Assembly: GCA_018335925.1 (NCBI GenBank)
Contig: JAGXRF010000111.1
Span: 1-64,000, forward strand
Origin: Flavobacteriales bacterium
GTDB taxonomy: Bacteria; Bacteroidota; Bacteroidia; Flavobacteriales; Flavobacteriaceae
Reading direction: 5' to 3'
Length of the DNA: 64,000 nucleotides
A model generated the notes under the pieces. That model made no database searches. It was not told the origin of the DNA and was given only the letters and a program-made list of their open reading frames with translations. A program made the position numbers and the translations under genes. Shown here one piece after another: positions 19,371-27,428 of the stretch. Each line of letters opens with the position of its first letter. Position 1 is the stretch's first letter.

Positions 19371-19776
19371 CTTTTGAGTTTTTTGAATTAAAATTTAAAC
19401 GGAAGCCAATTCCTAAACCAACATGCCATAATCCGTCTGTCGTGTTGGTTTTGGCTTGATAATAACATGGAATTTGTAATGCTAGGTTTTGGTATAGATA
19501 TGTTATTCCGATGCCTAAACTTGGAGTAACAAATGAATTTTTTGGATTTCCATTGTCTTTCTTAAATCGCAAAGAAGGCAACATTCCGATTAAAATTTTA
19601 GTTTGATAATTTTGATAACTTAAGCTTGGACCAGTAAAATTTAAAAAAGCTCCATCGTCAACAAAACCAATAACAAAAGTACCATCAGAAGTAATCATTT
19701 TAATAGAACTGTTTTGTGCCCACGTTTCGGAAGGAGCAAACAATAAAAATATAATTACCATCAAATTTTTAAACAT
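19354..19776 (-). CDS. Small secreted hypothetical protein, outer-membrane beta-barrel-like
   Basis: A 140-residue protein with a signal peptide (NLMVIIFLLFAPSETWAQ). The mature part is rich in alternating aromatic/hydrophobic strands and glycine (FVTPSLGIGITYLYQ, LWHVGLGIGFRLNF) and ends in an aromatic strand shortly before the C-terminus, as in outer-membrane barrels, but is short for a full barrel. I do not recognise a named family. It is sandwiched between the 93-residue gene and the antiporter, overlapping the latter, so the three form one operon. Confidence 0.65.
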   Translation of the reverse strand: MFKNLMVIIFLLFAPSETWAQNSSIKMITSDGTFVIGFVDDGAFLNFTGPSLSYQNYQTKILIGMLPSLRFKKDNGNPKNSFVTPSLGIGITYLYQNLALQIPCYYQAKTNTTDGLWHVGLGIGFRLNFNSKNSKDDTKI

Positions 19777-19786
19777 GACTCAGGCT

Positions 19787-20068
19787 TTACAAAACTTTAA
19801 AAATTCTGCTTACCGGAAGTGTCACCCCTCGTTTTAGTATTACCCTATCCGGTGTTAGTCCCCAAATTGTGGTTTCCACCAAGTACTTTTTCCACTTTCC
19901 TTCCAACCATATCTTTACTTTTAACTTTTCGGTGTTTCCCAACCACAAAGCCCTTCTAAGTGCCTCCATACGATTTACTTTGTCATGTTCGTTTAACAAT
20001 ACTTCTTCCGTAGGAAACTGCACTTTTTCTAATGCTTCTTTTTCAATTGTGATGACATTCGTTTGCAT
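19787..20068 (-). CDS. Conserved hypothetical cytoplasmic protein
   Basis: A 93-residue protein without a signal peptide or membrane segment. The core reads like a small beta-barrel (KVKIWLEGKWKKYLVETTI, then WGLTPDRVILKRGVTLPVSRI), preceded by a helix with EALRRALWLGN. Similar short proteins occur in Flavobacteriaceae, but no function is known to me. It is the first gene of a probable three-gene operon with the barrel-like protein (10 bases downstream) and the antiporter. Confidence 0.65.
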   Translation of the reverse strand: MQTNVITIEKEALEKVQFPTEEVLLNEHDKVNRMEALRRALWLGNTEKLKVKIWLEGKWKKYLVETTIWGLTPDRVILKRGVTLPVSRIFKVL

Positions 20069-20198
20069 GATATTTAAATTTTAAGTGAAACATTGCTTTA
20101 AATCATATTGCAAATATTTGCACTTATCCTCTGATTATTCATAGCATTGCAAAATCGTTAAAAAAAAATGTAATAAGAAAGAAAAAAAATGTAACCAA

Positions 20199-20924
20199 TC
20201 AAACAGATAGTTTCAATAAAAAGTCTTTGCGAAAACTATCACTCAAAGTTAATAGAAGATTTTTGCCGTTTTCTTGCAGTAAATTAGTAGCAATTTCATC
20301 ATGCGAAAAATATTGAACTGCAGAAATAGCTATAAGTTCTTTTTTATTGACCCTACAAAACTGAGAAGAAGGCAAAATATTAGACAATGTATCAAAATTA
20401 ATGTTTTTAAGAACACATATTTCTCCATCCATTAAATGTGCTATTTTGTCTCTTGGGTCTTCTGATGAAGTTCGTATGTATAAAATTTTGTCAAAAAAAA
20501 GCAATGACTTTCCTTTATTGGTATTCCATTGAAAATATTTTTTTGTATCCATACCAATAGTGGAATTCAATGCTTTTTCCACTTTTTCTACTGCTTGCTT
20601 TAGTCGTTCCAATTGAATTGGTTTTCTTAAATAATCAATGGCATGTAAATCAAAAGCATCTGCTGCATACTCTTTATAGGCAGTTGCAAATACCACGGGT
20701 TTTCCGTCTAAAATGTTTGCAATTTGCAGACCACTCATTTCAGGCATTTCTATATCCAAAATACAGAAATCAAAGTTTAGATTAGAAACTTCATTTAAAA
20801 AAACCATAGGACTGTCAAATGCTTTTACAACCTCCATATTAGGTATTTGTTGGCAAAGCATTTTAAGATAAGTCAACCCTGGTAACTCATCATCGAGTAG
20901 CAAGCATTTGAGCTTTGTATTCAA
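20199..20924 (-). CDS. LytTR-family response regulator
   Basis: A 241-residue regulator: receiver domain (residues 1-120; acidic pocket Asp11/Asp12, phospho-acceptor Asp57 in CILDIEMPEMSG, Lys in LRKPI) and a C-terminal LytTR DNA-binding domain (about residues 135-240, with ILYIRTSSED and QFCRVNKKELI). It would control transcription on phosphorylation by the histidine kinase whose 3' end it overlaps by 35 bases. There is no in-frame ATG; the start must be TTG at 20924 embedded in the kinase gene. Confidence 0.92.
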   Translation of the reverse strand: MNTKLKCLLLDDELPGLTYLKMLCQQIPNMEVVKAFDSPMVFLNEVSNLNFDFCILDIEMPEMSGLQIANILDGKPVVFATAYKEYAADAFDLHAIDYLRKPIQLERLKQAVEKVEKALNSTIGMDTKKYFQWNTNKGKSLLFFDKILYIRTSSEDPRDKIAHLMDGEICVLKNINFDTLSNILPSSQFCRVNKKELIAISAVQYFSHDEIATNLLQENGKNLLLTLSDSFRKDFLLKLSV

Positions 20925-21687
20925 ACAAATTAATTTTTAATTGAGCAATATAAATTTCGTCTTCCACAAATCGATTCAAGTAAAAATGATTCCCGTAAAT
21001 GATCTGAAGTCGTTGTTCTAAAGTTTGCATCCCCAACCCACTTTTCTCTTTTTTTAATGCATTTTTTGGTGATACTTTATTGGCTACTGTTAGTGTAAAA
21101 ACACTCTCCTTAAATTCAATTGTTACTGAAATAAATGCAGAAGAACTTTGCAAATCAGCATGTTTAAAAGCGTTCTCTATCAAATCAATAGATATTAACG
21201 GAGCCAAATACCTCTGCTCTAACATGGGCTCTGATCCGTTAATTTTGGTTTTAACTTTTAACTCAAATAAAGGACTTATTTTGATTTTATTGATTTCAAT
21301 CAAATTTAAAGCAAACTCTATTTCTTCTTTTGGGGTAACAAATTTATTCTTACTTTCATACAAAATATAATCAAGAACATTTGCTAATTTATCCATTGCA
21401 AAGTAGGTTTGATATGCATGAGATTGGATGGAATTTAAAATATTCTTAAATAAGTGTGGATTTAATTTTGACTCTAAATTTTGTAGTTCTAAGTGATGAA
21501 CTTTTCGTTGTAAATCATTAAACTTTTGAATGGCATTAGCAGCATATTGATCTGCCTTTCTTTTGGATACAAATAGGTAAATTGCCATTAAAACCAGAAT
21601 TAAAATGACTAACAGCAATCCATAAAATAAACCTGAAGTTATCAACAAAAACAAATTATTTAGCAAAGTTAACGAATAATACTTCAA
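20890..21687 (-). CDS. Sensor histidine kinase, LytS/YehU type
   Basis: A 265-residue kinase with one N-terminal transmembrane segment (GLLLVILILVLMAIYLF) and a coiled linker. The His_kinase-type H-box has NPHLFKN (His78). A HATPase domain follows with NAFKHA (N-box) and KSGLGMQTLEQRL (G-box). No periplasmic sensor domain is present. The only start before the membrane segment is TTG at 21687, and this codon lies inside the U-tract of the terminator that follows the upstream gene. The pair with the LytTR regulator is a complete two-component system of unknown signal. Confidence 0.88.
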   Translation of the reverse strand: MKYYSLTLLNNLFLLITSGLFYGLLLVILILVLMAIYLFVSKRKADQYAANAIQKFNDLQRKVHHLELQNLESKLNPHLFKNILNSIQSHAYQTYFAMDKLANVLDYILYESKNKFVTPKEEIEFALNLIEINKIKISPLFELKVKTKINGSEPMLEQRYLAPLISIDLIENAFKHADLQSSSAFISVTIEFKESVFTLTVANKVSPKNALKKEKSGLGMQTLEQRLQIIYGNHFYLNRFVEDEIYIAQLKINLFEYKAQMLATR

Positions 21688-21711
21688 AAAAAAGCAACCC
21701 GAAGGTTGCTT
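21686..21711 (-). terminator. Intrinsic terminator after the lysozyme-fold gene
   Basis: On the minus strand an 8-base stem (AAGCAACC with GGTTGCTT, tetraloop TTCG) is followed directly by a run of T. It begins just after the stop of the 21715-22353 gene. The T-run overlaps the TTG start of the histidine kinase. Confidence 0.85.
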
Positions 21712-21714
21712 AGT

Positions 21715-22353
21715 TTAGTATTTTACTCTTACTTTCTCTTTGGCTTCGATGATAGAAGTATCATACCCTCCGAACTTATCCATATAAGATAGTATCGAAG
21801 TTCCGTAAGCATCTTTGATGCCTCTTCTGCCATTTGATTTTAAAAATTTCTTTACCGAACCTGCTCCTCCTAAGTGTGCAGCAGCTAAAATACCGGACTC
21901 TGTAACCACAACTCCGCGAATTTCTTTACCCACATACTTTTGAATTTCATTTCTTAATTCATGTTTGTTGATGGCCAACAAAGCTTCAAAACTTTTTTCT
22001 TGCAATCGAGGAGAATTCATAAAACGCAAACTGTCTCTTACTCCGATAGTTTGTAAGGTTCCTTTACCAAATTGGTATTTCCCTAAATACCCTAAACTAT
22101 TCACTTTTTTGTAGCTTCCTTGCGATTCTTTAAAAGCCAAAGCTTGCTTAAAACCTGCAAAGCTTTTTCCGGTAAAAGGAATGTCGAAATTTACGTAGTT
22201 TTTTTCCTCTAAAGAAGGAACTTGGTACTCTAAAACTTCCCCAGGCTGTAAGTGAAATCCAGCCATTGGTTCAAATTCATAACGTTTAAACGAAGTGGTA
22301 ATTACTAAAACAATGATGGTAATTACGCTGTAAAACTTCCATTTATGTAACAT
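21715..22353 (-). CDS. Lysozyme-fold/transglycosylase-like exported protein
   Basis: A 212-residue protein with an N-terminal membrane anchor or signal peptide (VITIIVLVITTSF). The domain from about residue 65 reads like a goose-lysozyme/SLT fold: a FKESQGSY motif with the candidate catalytic Glu76, YLGKYQFGKGTLQTIG, and AAHLGGAGSVKKFL. It probably acts on peptidoglycan. The match to named lytic transglycosylases is partial, so the enzyme class is inferred. It has a strong upstream promoter, a leader with a hairpin, and its own terminator, so it is monocistronic. Confidence 0.75.
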   Translation of the reverse strand: MLHKWKFYSVITIIVLVITTSFKRYEFEPMAGFHLQPGEVLEYQVPSLEEKNYVNFDIPFTGKSFAGFKQALAFKESQGSYKKVNSLGYLGKYQFGKGTLQTIGVRDSLRFMNSPRLQEKSFEALLAINKHELRNEIQKYVGKEIRGVVVTESGILAAAHLGGAGSVKKFLKSNGRRGIKDAYGTSILSYMDKFGGYDTSIIEAKEKVRVKY

Positions 22354-22374
22354 GCAATTGGTTTTCTCTTTTGT

Positions 22375-22393
22375 GTTTTACTGTGAGTAAAAC
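22375..22393. repeat. Perfect inverted repeat in the leader of the lysozyme-fold gene
   Basis: GTTTTACT, three bases, AGTAAAAC: an 8-base perfect stem located about 20-40 bases before the ATG at 22353 and downstream of the predicted transcription start. It could be an RNA hairpin near the ribosome-binding region or an operator. Confidence 0.6.
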
Positions 22394-22441
22394 GGGCAAT
22401 GGATTTTAATCCTATAACTGCCTTTCAAAAGAATTAGCGTG

Positions 22442-22470
22442 CAAATATACAATTATTTTTTAAAGTTCAA
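22442..22470 (-). promoter_or_regulatory. Promoter of the lysozyme-fold gene
   Basis: Minus strand TTG (22470-22468), 18 bases, TATATTTG (22449-22442): a full match to the Flavobacterium-type TTG-N17-23-TAnnTTTG promoter. The leader to the ATG would be about 80 bases. Confidence 0.7.
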
Positions 22471-22495
22471 TTGAAAATCAATCAGTTAATAATTT

Positions 22496-23380
22496 CTAAA
22501 AGTACAATGGATGAAACTTCACCTTCCCGAAACTATTGATTTCTAACGTTGGAGAAGGAATTTTAAGGGTATTAAAAATCGAAAAAAAAGTTTTTAAAAA
22601 CTGGTTATTGGTCGGTATTTTTTGCAAATTCACATCCAAACTCAAATAAAACTGACGGTATCTTTGTAAATTATTTTCATCTTGTGTTGGTGTTGCGGTG
22701 AGCATTTGATTGGCTCCATACCCCAAGGCAACATTTAACCATGCAGGCCATTGGCTAGATTTGGCAAAATCTTTCACCGAAACCGATAGCCAATAGGTTT
22801 GGCCGTTGTAGTCTTTTAAAATTTGCTCTAAAGTAGTTTTGCCCAATACTTCTGGTCTTTGCGAAGCAAAAGAAGTAGTTTGAAACGAAAATTTCGGAAT
22901 AATGCGTTGTTCTTTCCAATGCAAATCTTGAAAAACATACAAACCTGTCCCCAATCCATTGGCCAACATATCACTCCACGAAAATCCCCATTGGGTAGAA
23001 TGTCCGTCCATAACCTCAACTGCAGACAAAAACAAAAAACCAAAACCACTTCCTATCCAATGACTTTGTTTGTGGTTGCTTCCGCTCCACTGCATCAAGT
23101 TGTGGCCAAAACGACTCAAATGGTAGGCTGCATAAAAATGTCCGGCTTTATCCATTTGCAACCAATGGTTGCCATCGTTTTGAAAGTGAAAACTTCTTCT
23201 GGGGTAATCGGCATACCACAATTGGTCCAATGCCACCAAACCTGCAACAGAGGCACCGTAGGTTGCTGTAATAGCCATTACTTGTTTGGAAACCGATAAA
23301 CTATCGGAAGGGTTCCAAAAATTTTGGGCAAAGGTGAAATGGAAGATTCCAATTAGATATAAAACAATGCCATTACGCAT
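22496..23380 (-). CDS. DUF2279 (YfiM-like) exported protein
   Basis: A 294-residue protein if started at the ATG at 23380 (MRNGIVLYLIG), which gives a clean signal peptide ending FTFAQ and leaves 4 bases after the mltG stop. The frame is open 24 codons further but would overlap mltG. The region LQMDKAGHFYAAYHLSRFGHNLM followed by SGFGFLFLSAVEVMDG and GFSWSDMLANGLG is typical of the DUF2279/YfiM family, whose function is unknown; the conserved His and Asp in it could bind a ligand or metal. It is the last gene of the dapF-GNAT-mltG operon. Confidence 0.8.
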   Translation of the reverse strand: MRNGIVLYLIGIFHFTFAQNFWNPSDSLSVSKQVMAITATYGASVAGLVALDQLWYADYPRRSFHFQNDGNHWLQMDKAGHFYAAYHLSRFGHNLMQWSGSNHKQSHWIGSGFGFLFLSAVEVMDGHSTQWGFSWSDMLANGLGTGLYVFQDLHWKEQRIIPKFSFQTTSFASQRPEVLGKTTLEQILKDYNGQTYWLSVSVKDFAKSSQWPAWLNVALGYGANQMLTATPTQDENNLQRYRQFYLSLDVNLQKIPTNNQFLKTFFSIFNTLKIPSPTLEINSFGKVKFHPLYF

Positions 23381-23384
23381 TTGC

Positions 23385-24434
23385 TTATTTGGTAATGCCT
23401 TGGTTTTGTAACCAAGCTTGATAGTTTTTTGCATTTTTTTGATGCTCTGCATAAGTCACTGCAAAATCGTGGTACCCAAATCGAGTGGTACTTGCACAAA
23501 AATACATGTAATTATGTTGCTCCGGATTTAAAACCGCATCAATAGCAGATACATCCGGCATAAAAATTGGTCCGGGTGGCAAACCATTGTTTCGATAGGT
23601 ATTGTAAGCAGAATTGGTTTGCAATAAATTTGCCGTTACCCTTTTGATTTCTTCTTCAAAATTCTGGTTTTGTAGCTTGTAAGCAAAGATAACCGTAGGG
23701 TCGGCTTGCAATGGCATGCCTTTTTGTAATCGGTTTAAATATACACCTGCTATTCTTGGACGTTCGTCTGCCTTAACCGATTCTTTGTGAACTATAGAGG
23801 CCAGAGTAGTTACCTGTGCTGGGGTTAACCCAAGAGTCTTGGCTTTTTCCGCTCGGGTTCCGTTCCAAAATTTCCAATATTCTTTACTCATTTTCTCGCG
23901 AAACTTACTGGCCGGAGTGTCCCAATAAAACTCATAAGTATTAGGTAACAAAAGAGTAAAAGCTTCTTCTTTGGTTAATTGGTGCTCTAGTAAAAACTTT
24001 TCGTTTTGAAAAGCTTCTACTATCGAGGCACTATCTGCTTCAATTAATTTGCTGATTCGAGAAGCAAAGTTTTCCAAACGTTCTATATTATTAAAGGTGA
24101 CTTTTACAGGAACACTTTTTCGCAAAGCTAGATAAATTTGAAAGTTAGTCATTCCTTTTTCCAACCTAAACTTGCCAGATTTAATTTTGATCGGATAGTT
24201 TTGTTGCTGTGCCCAAGCATCAAAGGTATCCCAATCTTTTAGCAAAGGCAGTAAACTTTCTTTCACTGTTTCATAATTGGCATTAGTAGGGACGTACACA
24301 AAAGCTTCTTCACTTTCAAAATTAGTATTAGGTACCAAAACGGTTAAATAAATTTTAATTGCAAAAAAAATAAATAATACCAAAAAGCCTAAGGAGGCAT
24401 ACAACGTGATTTTTTTTAATCCTGGGTGCGGCAT
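23385..24434 (-). CDS. mltG: Endolytic murein transglycosylase MltG (YceG)
   Basis: A 349-residue inner-membrane enzyme with one N-terminal transmembrane segment (YASLGFLVLFIFFAI) and a periplasmic YceG domain. Family signatures include the ASIVHKES motif with the catalytic Glu, RPRIAGVYLNRL, MPLQADPTV and YNTYRNNGLPPGPI. MltG cuts nascent glycan strands and sets their length. It lies 9 bases after the GNAT gene and 4 before the DUF2279 gene; dapF supplies meso-diaminopimelate in the same operon, so the operon has a peptidoglycan theme. Confidence 0.96.
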   Translation of the reverse strand: MPHPGLKKITLYASLGFLVLFIFFAIKIYLTVLVPNTNFESEEAFVYVPTNANYETVKESLLPLLKDWDTFDAWAQQQNYPIKIKSGKFRLEKGMTNFQIYLALRKSVPVKVTFNNIERLENFASRISKLIEADSASIVEAFQNEKFLLEHQLTKEEAFTLLLPNTYEFYWDTPASKFREKMSKEYWKFWNGTRAEKAKTLGLTPAQVTTLASIVHKESVKADERPRIAGVYLNRLQKGMPLQADPTVIFAYKLQNQNFEEEIKRVTANLLQTNSAYNTYRNNGLPPGPIFMPDVSAIDAVLNPEQHNYMYFCASTTRFGYHDFAVTYAEHQKNAKNYQAWLQNQGITK

Positions 24435-24443
24435 GGTTTTAAA

Positions 24444-24992
24444 TTATAAAGTTTTATTAGCATAAAATTCACTCGAAAGCAACTGATACATGACTTCGTC
24501 ATGCCATTGGTGTCGGTGCAAAATCCAATCTTTTTTGGTACCAACCCATGTAAAACCCAAACTTTTAAACAGGTAAATGCTGGCTTGGTTGTGGGTTAAA
24601 ATATTGGCATATACTTGGTGTACCATCCATTCTTGAAAAACAAAATGTAAAGCGGTTTGCAAGGCATCTTTTCCAAATCCTTTTTGTTGGAATTCGGGTA
24701 CCAATGCAATGCCAATGCCAACCCTTTTGTTTTTGGGGTCAAAATCGAAAAAATCTAATAGACCTATGGCTTGTTTGGAAGTTTGTAAAGCGACCACCAT
24801 TCGGTATTGCTTGGCTTCGTAAATGTCTTGTACTGCTTGTTGCAAATAATTTTCCAATAAATGAACACTCCATGGCACTTGTTGCTGGCTTAACAACCAA
24901 TCTTCCGGTTGGTTTTCCATTTGCAACAAAAGTTGCAAGTCCTCTGGTTCCAAGGGTCTTAAAAAAATATGTTGTCCGAGTAAGGTATTCAT
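24444..24992 (-). CDS. GNAT-family N-acetyltransferase (RimJ/RimL-like)
   Basis: A 182-residue acetyltransferase starting FLRPLEPEDLQLL after a short lead, with the acetyl-CoA loop PEFQQKGFGKDAL and the later NQASIYLFKSLGFTWVG segment typical of the RimJ/RimL-like subgroup. The substrate is unknown. It starts at the base directly after the dapF stop, so translation is almost certainly coupled. This GNAT between dapF and mltG is a common Flavobacteriaceae arrangement. Confidence 0.9.
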   Translation of the reverse strand: MNTLLGQHIFLRPLEPEDLQLLLQMENQPEDWLLSQQQVPWSVHLLENYLQQAVQDIYEAKQYRMVVALQTSKQAIGLLDFFDFDPKNKRVGIGIALVPEFQQKGFGKDALQTALHFVFQEWMVHQVYANILTHNQASIYLFKSLGFTWVGTKKDWILHRHQWHDEVMYQLLSSEFYANKTL

Positions 24993-25784
24993 TTAAGCTT
25001 GGTAGTTTATAAATCCGTCAAATACTTTTACGGCTGGACCAGTCAAGTACACTTGTTCATACCCATTTTCGGTTGGGGTAAATTGCACGGTTAACTTGCC
25101 TCCCAACACCTGCAAATGGATTTCGTGCTGTGAGGTTTGTTTGGTATAATGCATGGCAATGGCAGCAGCTGTGGCTCCTGTGCCACAGGAATATGTTTCG
25201 TCTTCTACACCTCGTTCGTAAGTACGAAGTAAAAAAGTATTTTCATCAATAGGCTCCACAAAATTCACATTGGCACCTGCTTCTCCATACATACCACTAT
25301 ATCTTATTTTGGCTCCTATTTTTGACACCTCCAAATTTGCAACGTCTTTGGTGAGCTCTACATGATGCGGAGAACCGGTATTTAAAAAACAATGGGTGGG
25401 TTGGTTTTGCACTTCTGAAACATCGGTCATTTTTAACTGTACCAAACCATCCGGGAAAATATTGGCTTTGTGCAACCCATCAATAGCCATAAAAGTAGTA
25501 TTGTTTTGTATGATGCCTAATTGTTTGGCAAATTGCACCATACTTCTACCTCCATTGCCACACATGCTACTTTGGTTGCCATCTGAATTAAAATACACCA
25601 TTTTAAAATCTGACATTTGGTCATTTTCTAACAAAATCAATCCGTCTGCACCAATGCCAAAACGTCGATGACACCACATCGCAAAAAGTTTGGTATCATA
25701 TTTGGAAATAATATTATTGCGATTATCTATCATAATAAAGTCATTTCCTGTGGCTTGGTATTTGCTAAATGGAAGTAAAATCAT
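24993..25784 (-). CDS. dapF: Diaminopimelate epimerase
   Basis: A 263-residue pyridoxal-independent epimerase that converts LL- to meso-diaminopimelate for lysine and peptidoglycan. Both catalytic cysteines are present: Cys75 in MCGNGGR and Cys200 in YSCGTGATA. The N-terminal FSKYQATGNDFIMID is the family start. First gene of a four-gene operon (GNAT, mltG, DUF2279); an exact -7 box lies about 25 bases upstream. Confidence 0.97.
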   Translation of the reverse strand: MILLPFSKYQATGNDFIMIDNRNNIISKYDTKLFAMWCHRRFGIGADGLILLENDQMSDFKMVYFNSDGNQSSMCGNGGRSMVQFAKQLGIIQNNTTFMAIDGLHKANIFPDGLVQLKMTDVSEVQNQPTHCFLNTGSPHHVELTKDVANLEVSKIGAKIRYSGMYGEAGANVNFVEPIDENTFLLRTYERGVEDETYSCGTGATAAAIAMHYTKQTSQHEIHLQVLGGKLTVQFTPTENGYEQVYLTGPAVKVFDGFINYQA

Positions 25785-25806
25785 CCAATTTTATTTTTCT
25801 GAAGCA

Positions 25807-25814
25807 CAAAGATA
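25807..25814 (-). promoter_or_regulatory. Putative dapF operon promoter -7 element
   Basis: TATCTTTG on the minus strand, exact TAnnTTTG match, 22 bases before the ATG. No clear -33 TTG. Confidence 0.5.
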
Positions 25815-25911
25815 ATCAATGAAACGTTAAGGATTGTTAAATAGCGTTAAAGCCTATTTATCATGACAAATAAAAAATAATTTTACCATGTTAAACTTAA
25901 AAACCAAGTTT

Positions 25912-27303
25912 ATGAAGAACACGATCCAATTATTCGGAATTTCACTTTTAAGTGGTTTTATTGCCATTGCAGGGTACAAATATTTTTCAGAAGATAGCTC
26001 TGTTTTTGGCAACCAAGTTACTTTAACAACAGCCCCAAGTTATGCCAAACCTGTAGGTTTATCTACTTCGGTTTTAGATTTTACCGAAGCAGCCGAAAAA
26101 ACGGTAAACCATGTAGTACACGTAAAAAATGTGACTTTTAGAACGGTATTTAATCCGTATGCCGAGTTCTTTTTTGGACAAAGTGGTCGTCAGCAAGTAC
26201 CACAAGTTGGAACTGGCTCTGGAGTAATTATTTCGGAAGATGGTTATGTGGTTACCAACTACCATGTAGTAAAAGATGCCCAAGAATTGGAAGTGACCCT
26301 TAACAACAACAAAACATACAAAGCAAAATTGGTGGGTTCCGATTCTAAAATGGATATCGCTTTGATCAAGTTAGACAGTAGCGACAAATTTTCATATGCC
26401 GTTTTTGCCGATTCTGACCAAGTTAAGGTAGGAGAATGGGTTTTGGCAGTAGGTAATCCGTTTAACCTCAACAGTACCGTTACTGCAGGAATTGTTTCTG
26501 CCAAAGCACGAAATTTAGGAGATACCGGTATCCAATCGTTTATCCAAACAGATGCTGCGGTTAACCCAGGAAATAGCGGTGGTGCATTGGTAAATACCCG
26601 TGGTGAATTGATTGGCATCAACACCATGATTTCATCCAATACAGGTTCCTATGTAGGATATTCATTTGCGGTACCATCTAACATTACCCGAAAAATTATA
26701 GAGGATATTTTAGAATTTGGCAACGTGCAAAGGGGAATTTTAGGAATTGAAGGTGTTGAATTAAACAGCAAAGCTGCTGCGGAATTTGGTGTAAAAGAAA
26801 CCCAAGGATTTTACGTAAACAAAGTGAACAAAAACTCCGGTGCCGAAAAAGCCGGTTTGCAAAAAGGCGATGTGGTAGTGCAAATAGACAACCAACGCAT
26901 TGCTTCTTTTGCAGAAATGTCGGGGTATTTGAGTTCAAAACGTCCGAATGACGAAGTGCAAGTGATGGTGAAACGCAACGGAAAATCGTTGGTAATTCCT
27001 GTAAAATTAACCAAACGTGAGTTGTTAAACGTAGAGTTTAATGGATTTGAGTTAGAAGAAATTGCTGCAGCCGACAAACAACGTTTTAAAATTAAAGAAG
27101 GTGTAAAAATCAAAGAAATCAACAACGAAAAATTCAAACAATACGAAAACTTGTTAAAAGGAAGTATCATTTTGAGTATTGATGGCAACAAAGTTGTGGA
27201 TATGGAAAGTGCTTCCAGAATTTTAGGCTCTAAAGCCGATAACCAAACTGTAGAAATGGAAGTCATCACTCAAAATGGGAGAAGGATTCAGTTGATTTTG
27301 TAA
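25912..27303 (+). CDS. Do/HtrA (DegP-type) periplasmic serine protease
   Basis: A 463-residue protease if started at ATG 25912; an in-frame ATG at 25888 is also possible, but a -7-like box (TAATTTTA, 25878-25885) runs almost into it. The signal anchor is followed by a trypsin-like domain with triad His118 (TNYHVV), Asp148 (MDIALI) and Ser222 (NPGNSGGAL). A PDZ domain follows (about residues 270-360) and then a divergent second one. It degrades or refolds misfolded envelope proteins. A strong intrinsic terminator follows the gene. Confidence 0.95.
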   Translation: MKNTIQLFGISLLSGFIAIAGYKYFSEDSSVFGNQVTLTTAPSYAKPVGLSTSVLDFTEAAEKTVNHVVHVKNVTFRTVFNPYAEFFFGQSGRQQVPQVGTGSGVIISEDGYVVTNYHVVKDAQELEVTLNNNKTYKAKLVGSDSKMDIALIKLDSSDKFSYAVFADSDQVKVGEWVLAVGNPFNLNSTVTAGIVSAKARNLGDTGIQSFIQTDAAVNPGNSGGALVNTRGELIGINTMISSNTGSYVGYSFAVPSNITRKIIEDILEFGNVQRGILGIEGVELNSKAAAEFGVKETQGFYVNKVNKNSGAEKAGLQKGDVVVQIDNQRIASFAEMSGYLSSKRPNDEVQVMVKRNGKSLVIPVKLTKRELLNVEFNGFELEEIAAADKQRFKIKEGVKIKEINNEKFKQYENLLKGSIILSIDGNKVVDMESASRILGSKADNQTVEMEVITQNGRRIQLIL

Positions 27304-27326
27304 AATCAATTTAAAAAACTTAATCA

Positions 27327-27365
27327 AATCCTGTGAAAACTTCACTTGTTTCACAGGATTTTTTT
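27327..27365 (+). terminator. Intrinsic terminator of the HtrA gene
   Basis: A perfect 12-base stem (AATCCTGTGAAA / TTTCACAGGATT) with a 10-base loop, followed by a T-run. It overlaps the first possible (GTG) codon of the next open frame. Confidence 0.9.
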
Positions 27366-27387
27366 CTTAAAAACATTAAAATTTCCC

Positions 27388-27416
27388 TTGCATCCTTTAC
27401 ATTTTTAATACATTTG
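27388..27416 (+). promoter_or_regulatory. Promoter of the OstA-like gene
   Basis: TTG (27388-27390), 18 bases, TACATTTG (27409-27416): full match to TTG-N17-23-TAnnTTTG. The expected start of transcription is only a few bases before the TTG codon at 27429. Confidence 0.7.
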
Positions 27417-27428
27417 AACCAAAAAAAA

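Noticed and set aside
23381..23452. Longer start of the DUF2279 protein overlapping mltG
   Set aside because: The ATG at 23380 gives a proper signal peptide and avoids a 68-base overlap.
26259..27269. Long antisense open frames inside the HtrA gene (up to 152 codons)
   Set aside because: They mirror the coding strand of a clear protease gene and have no recognisable domains, so they are shadows.
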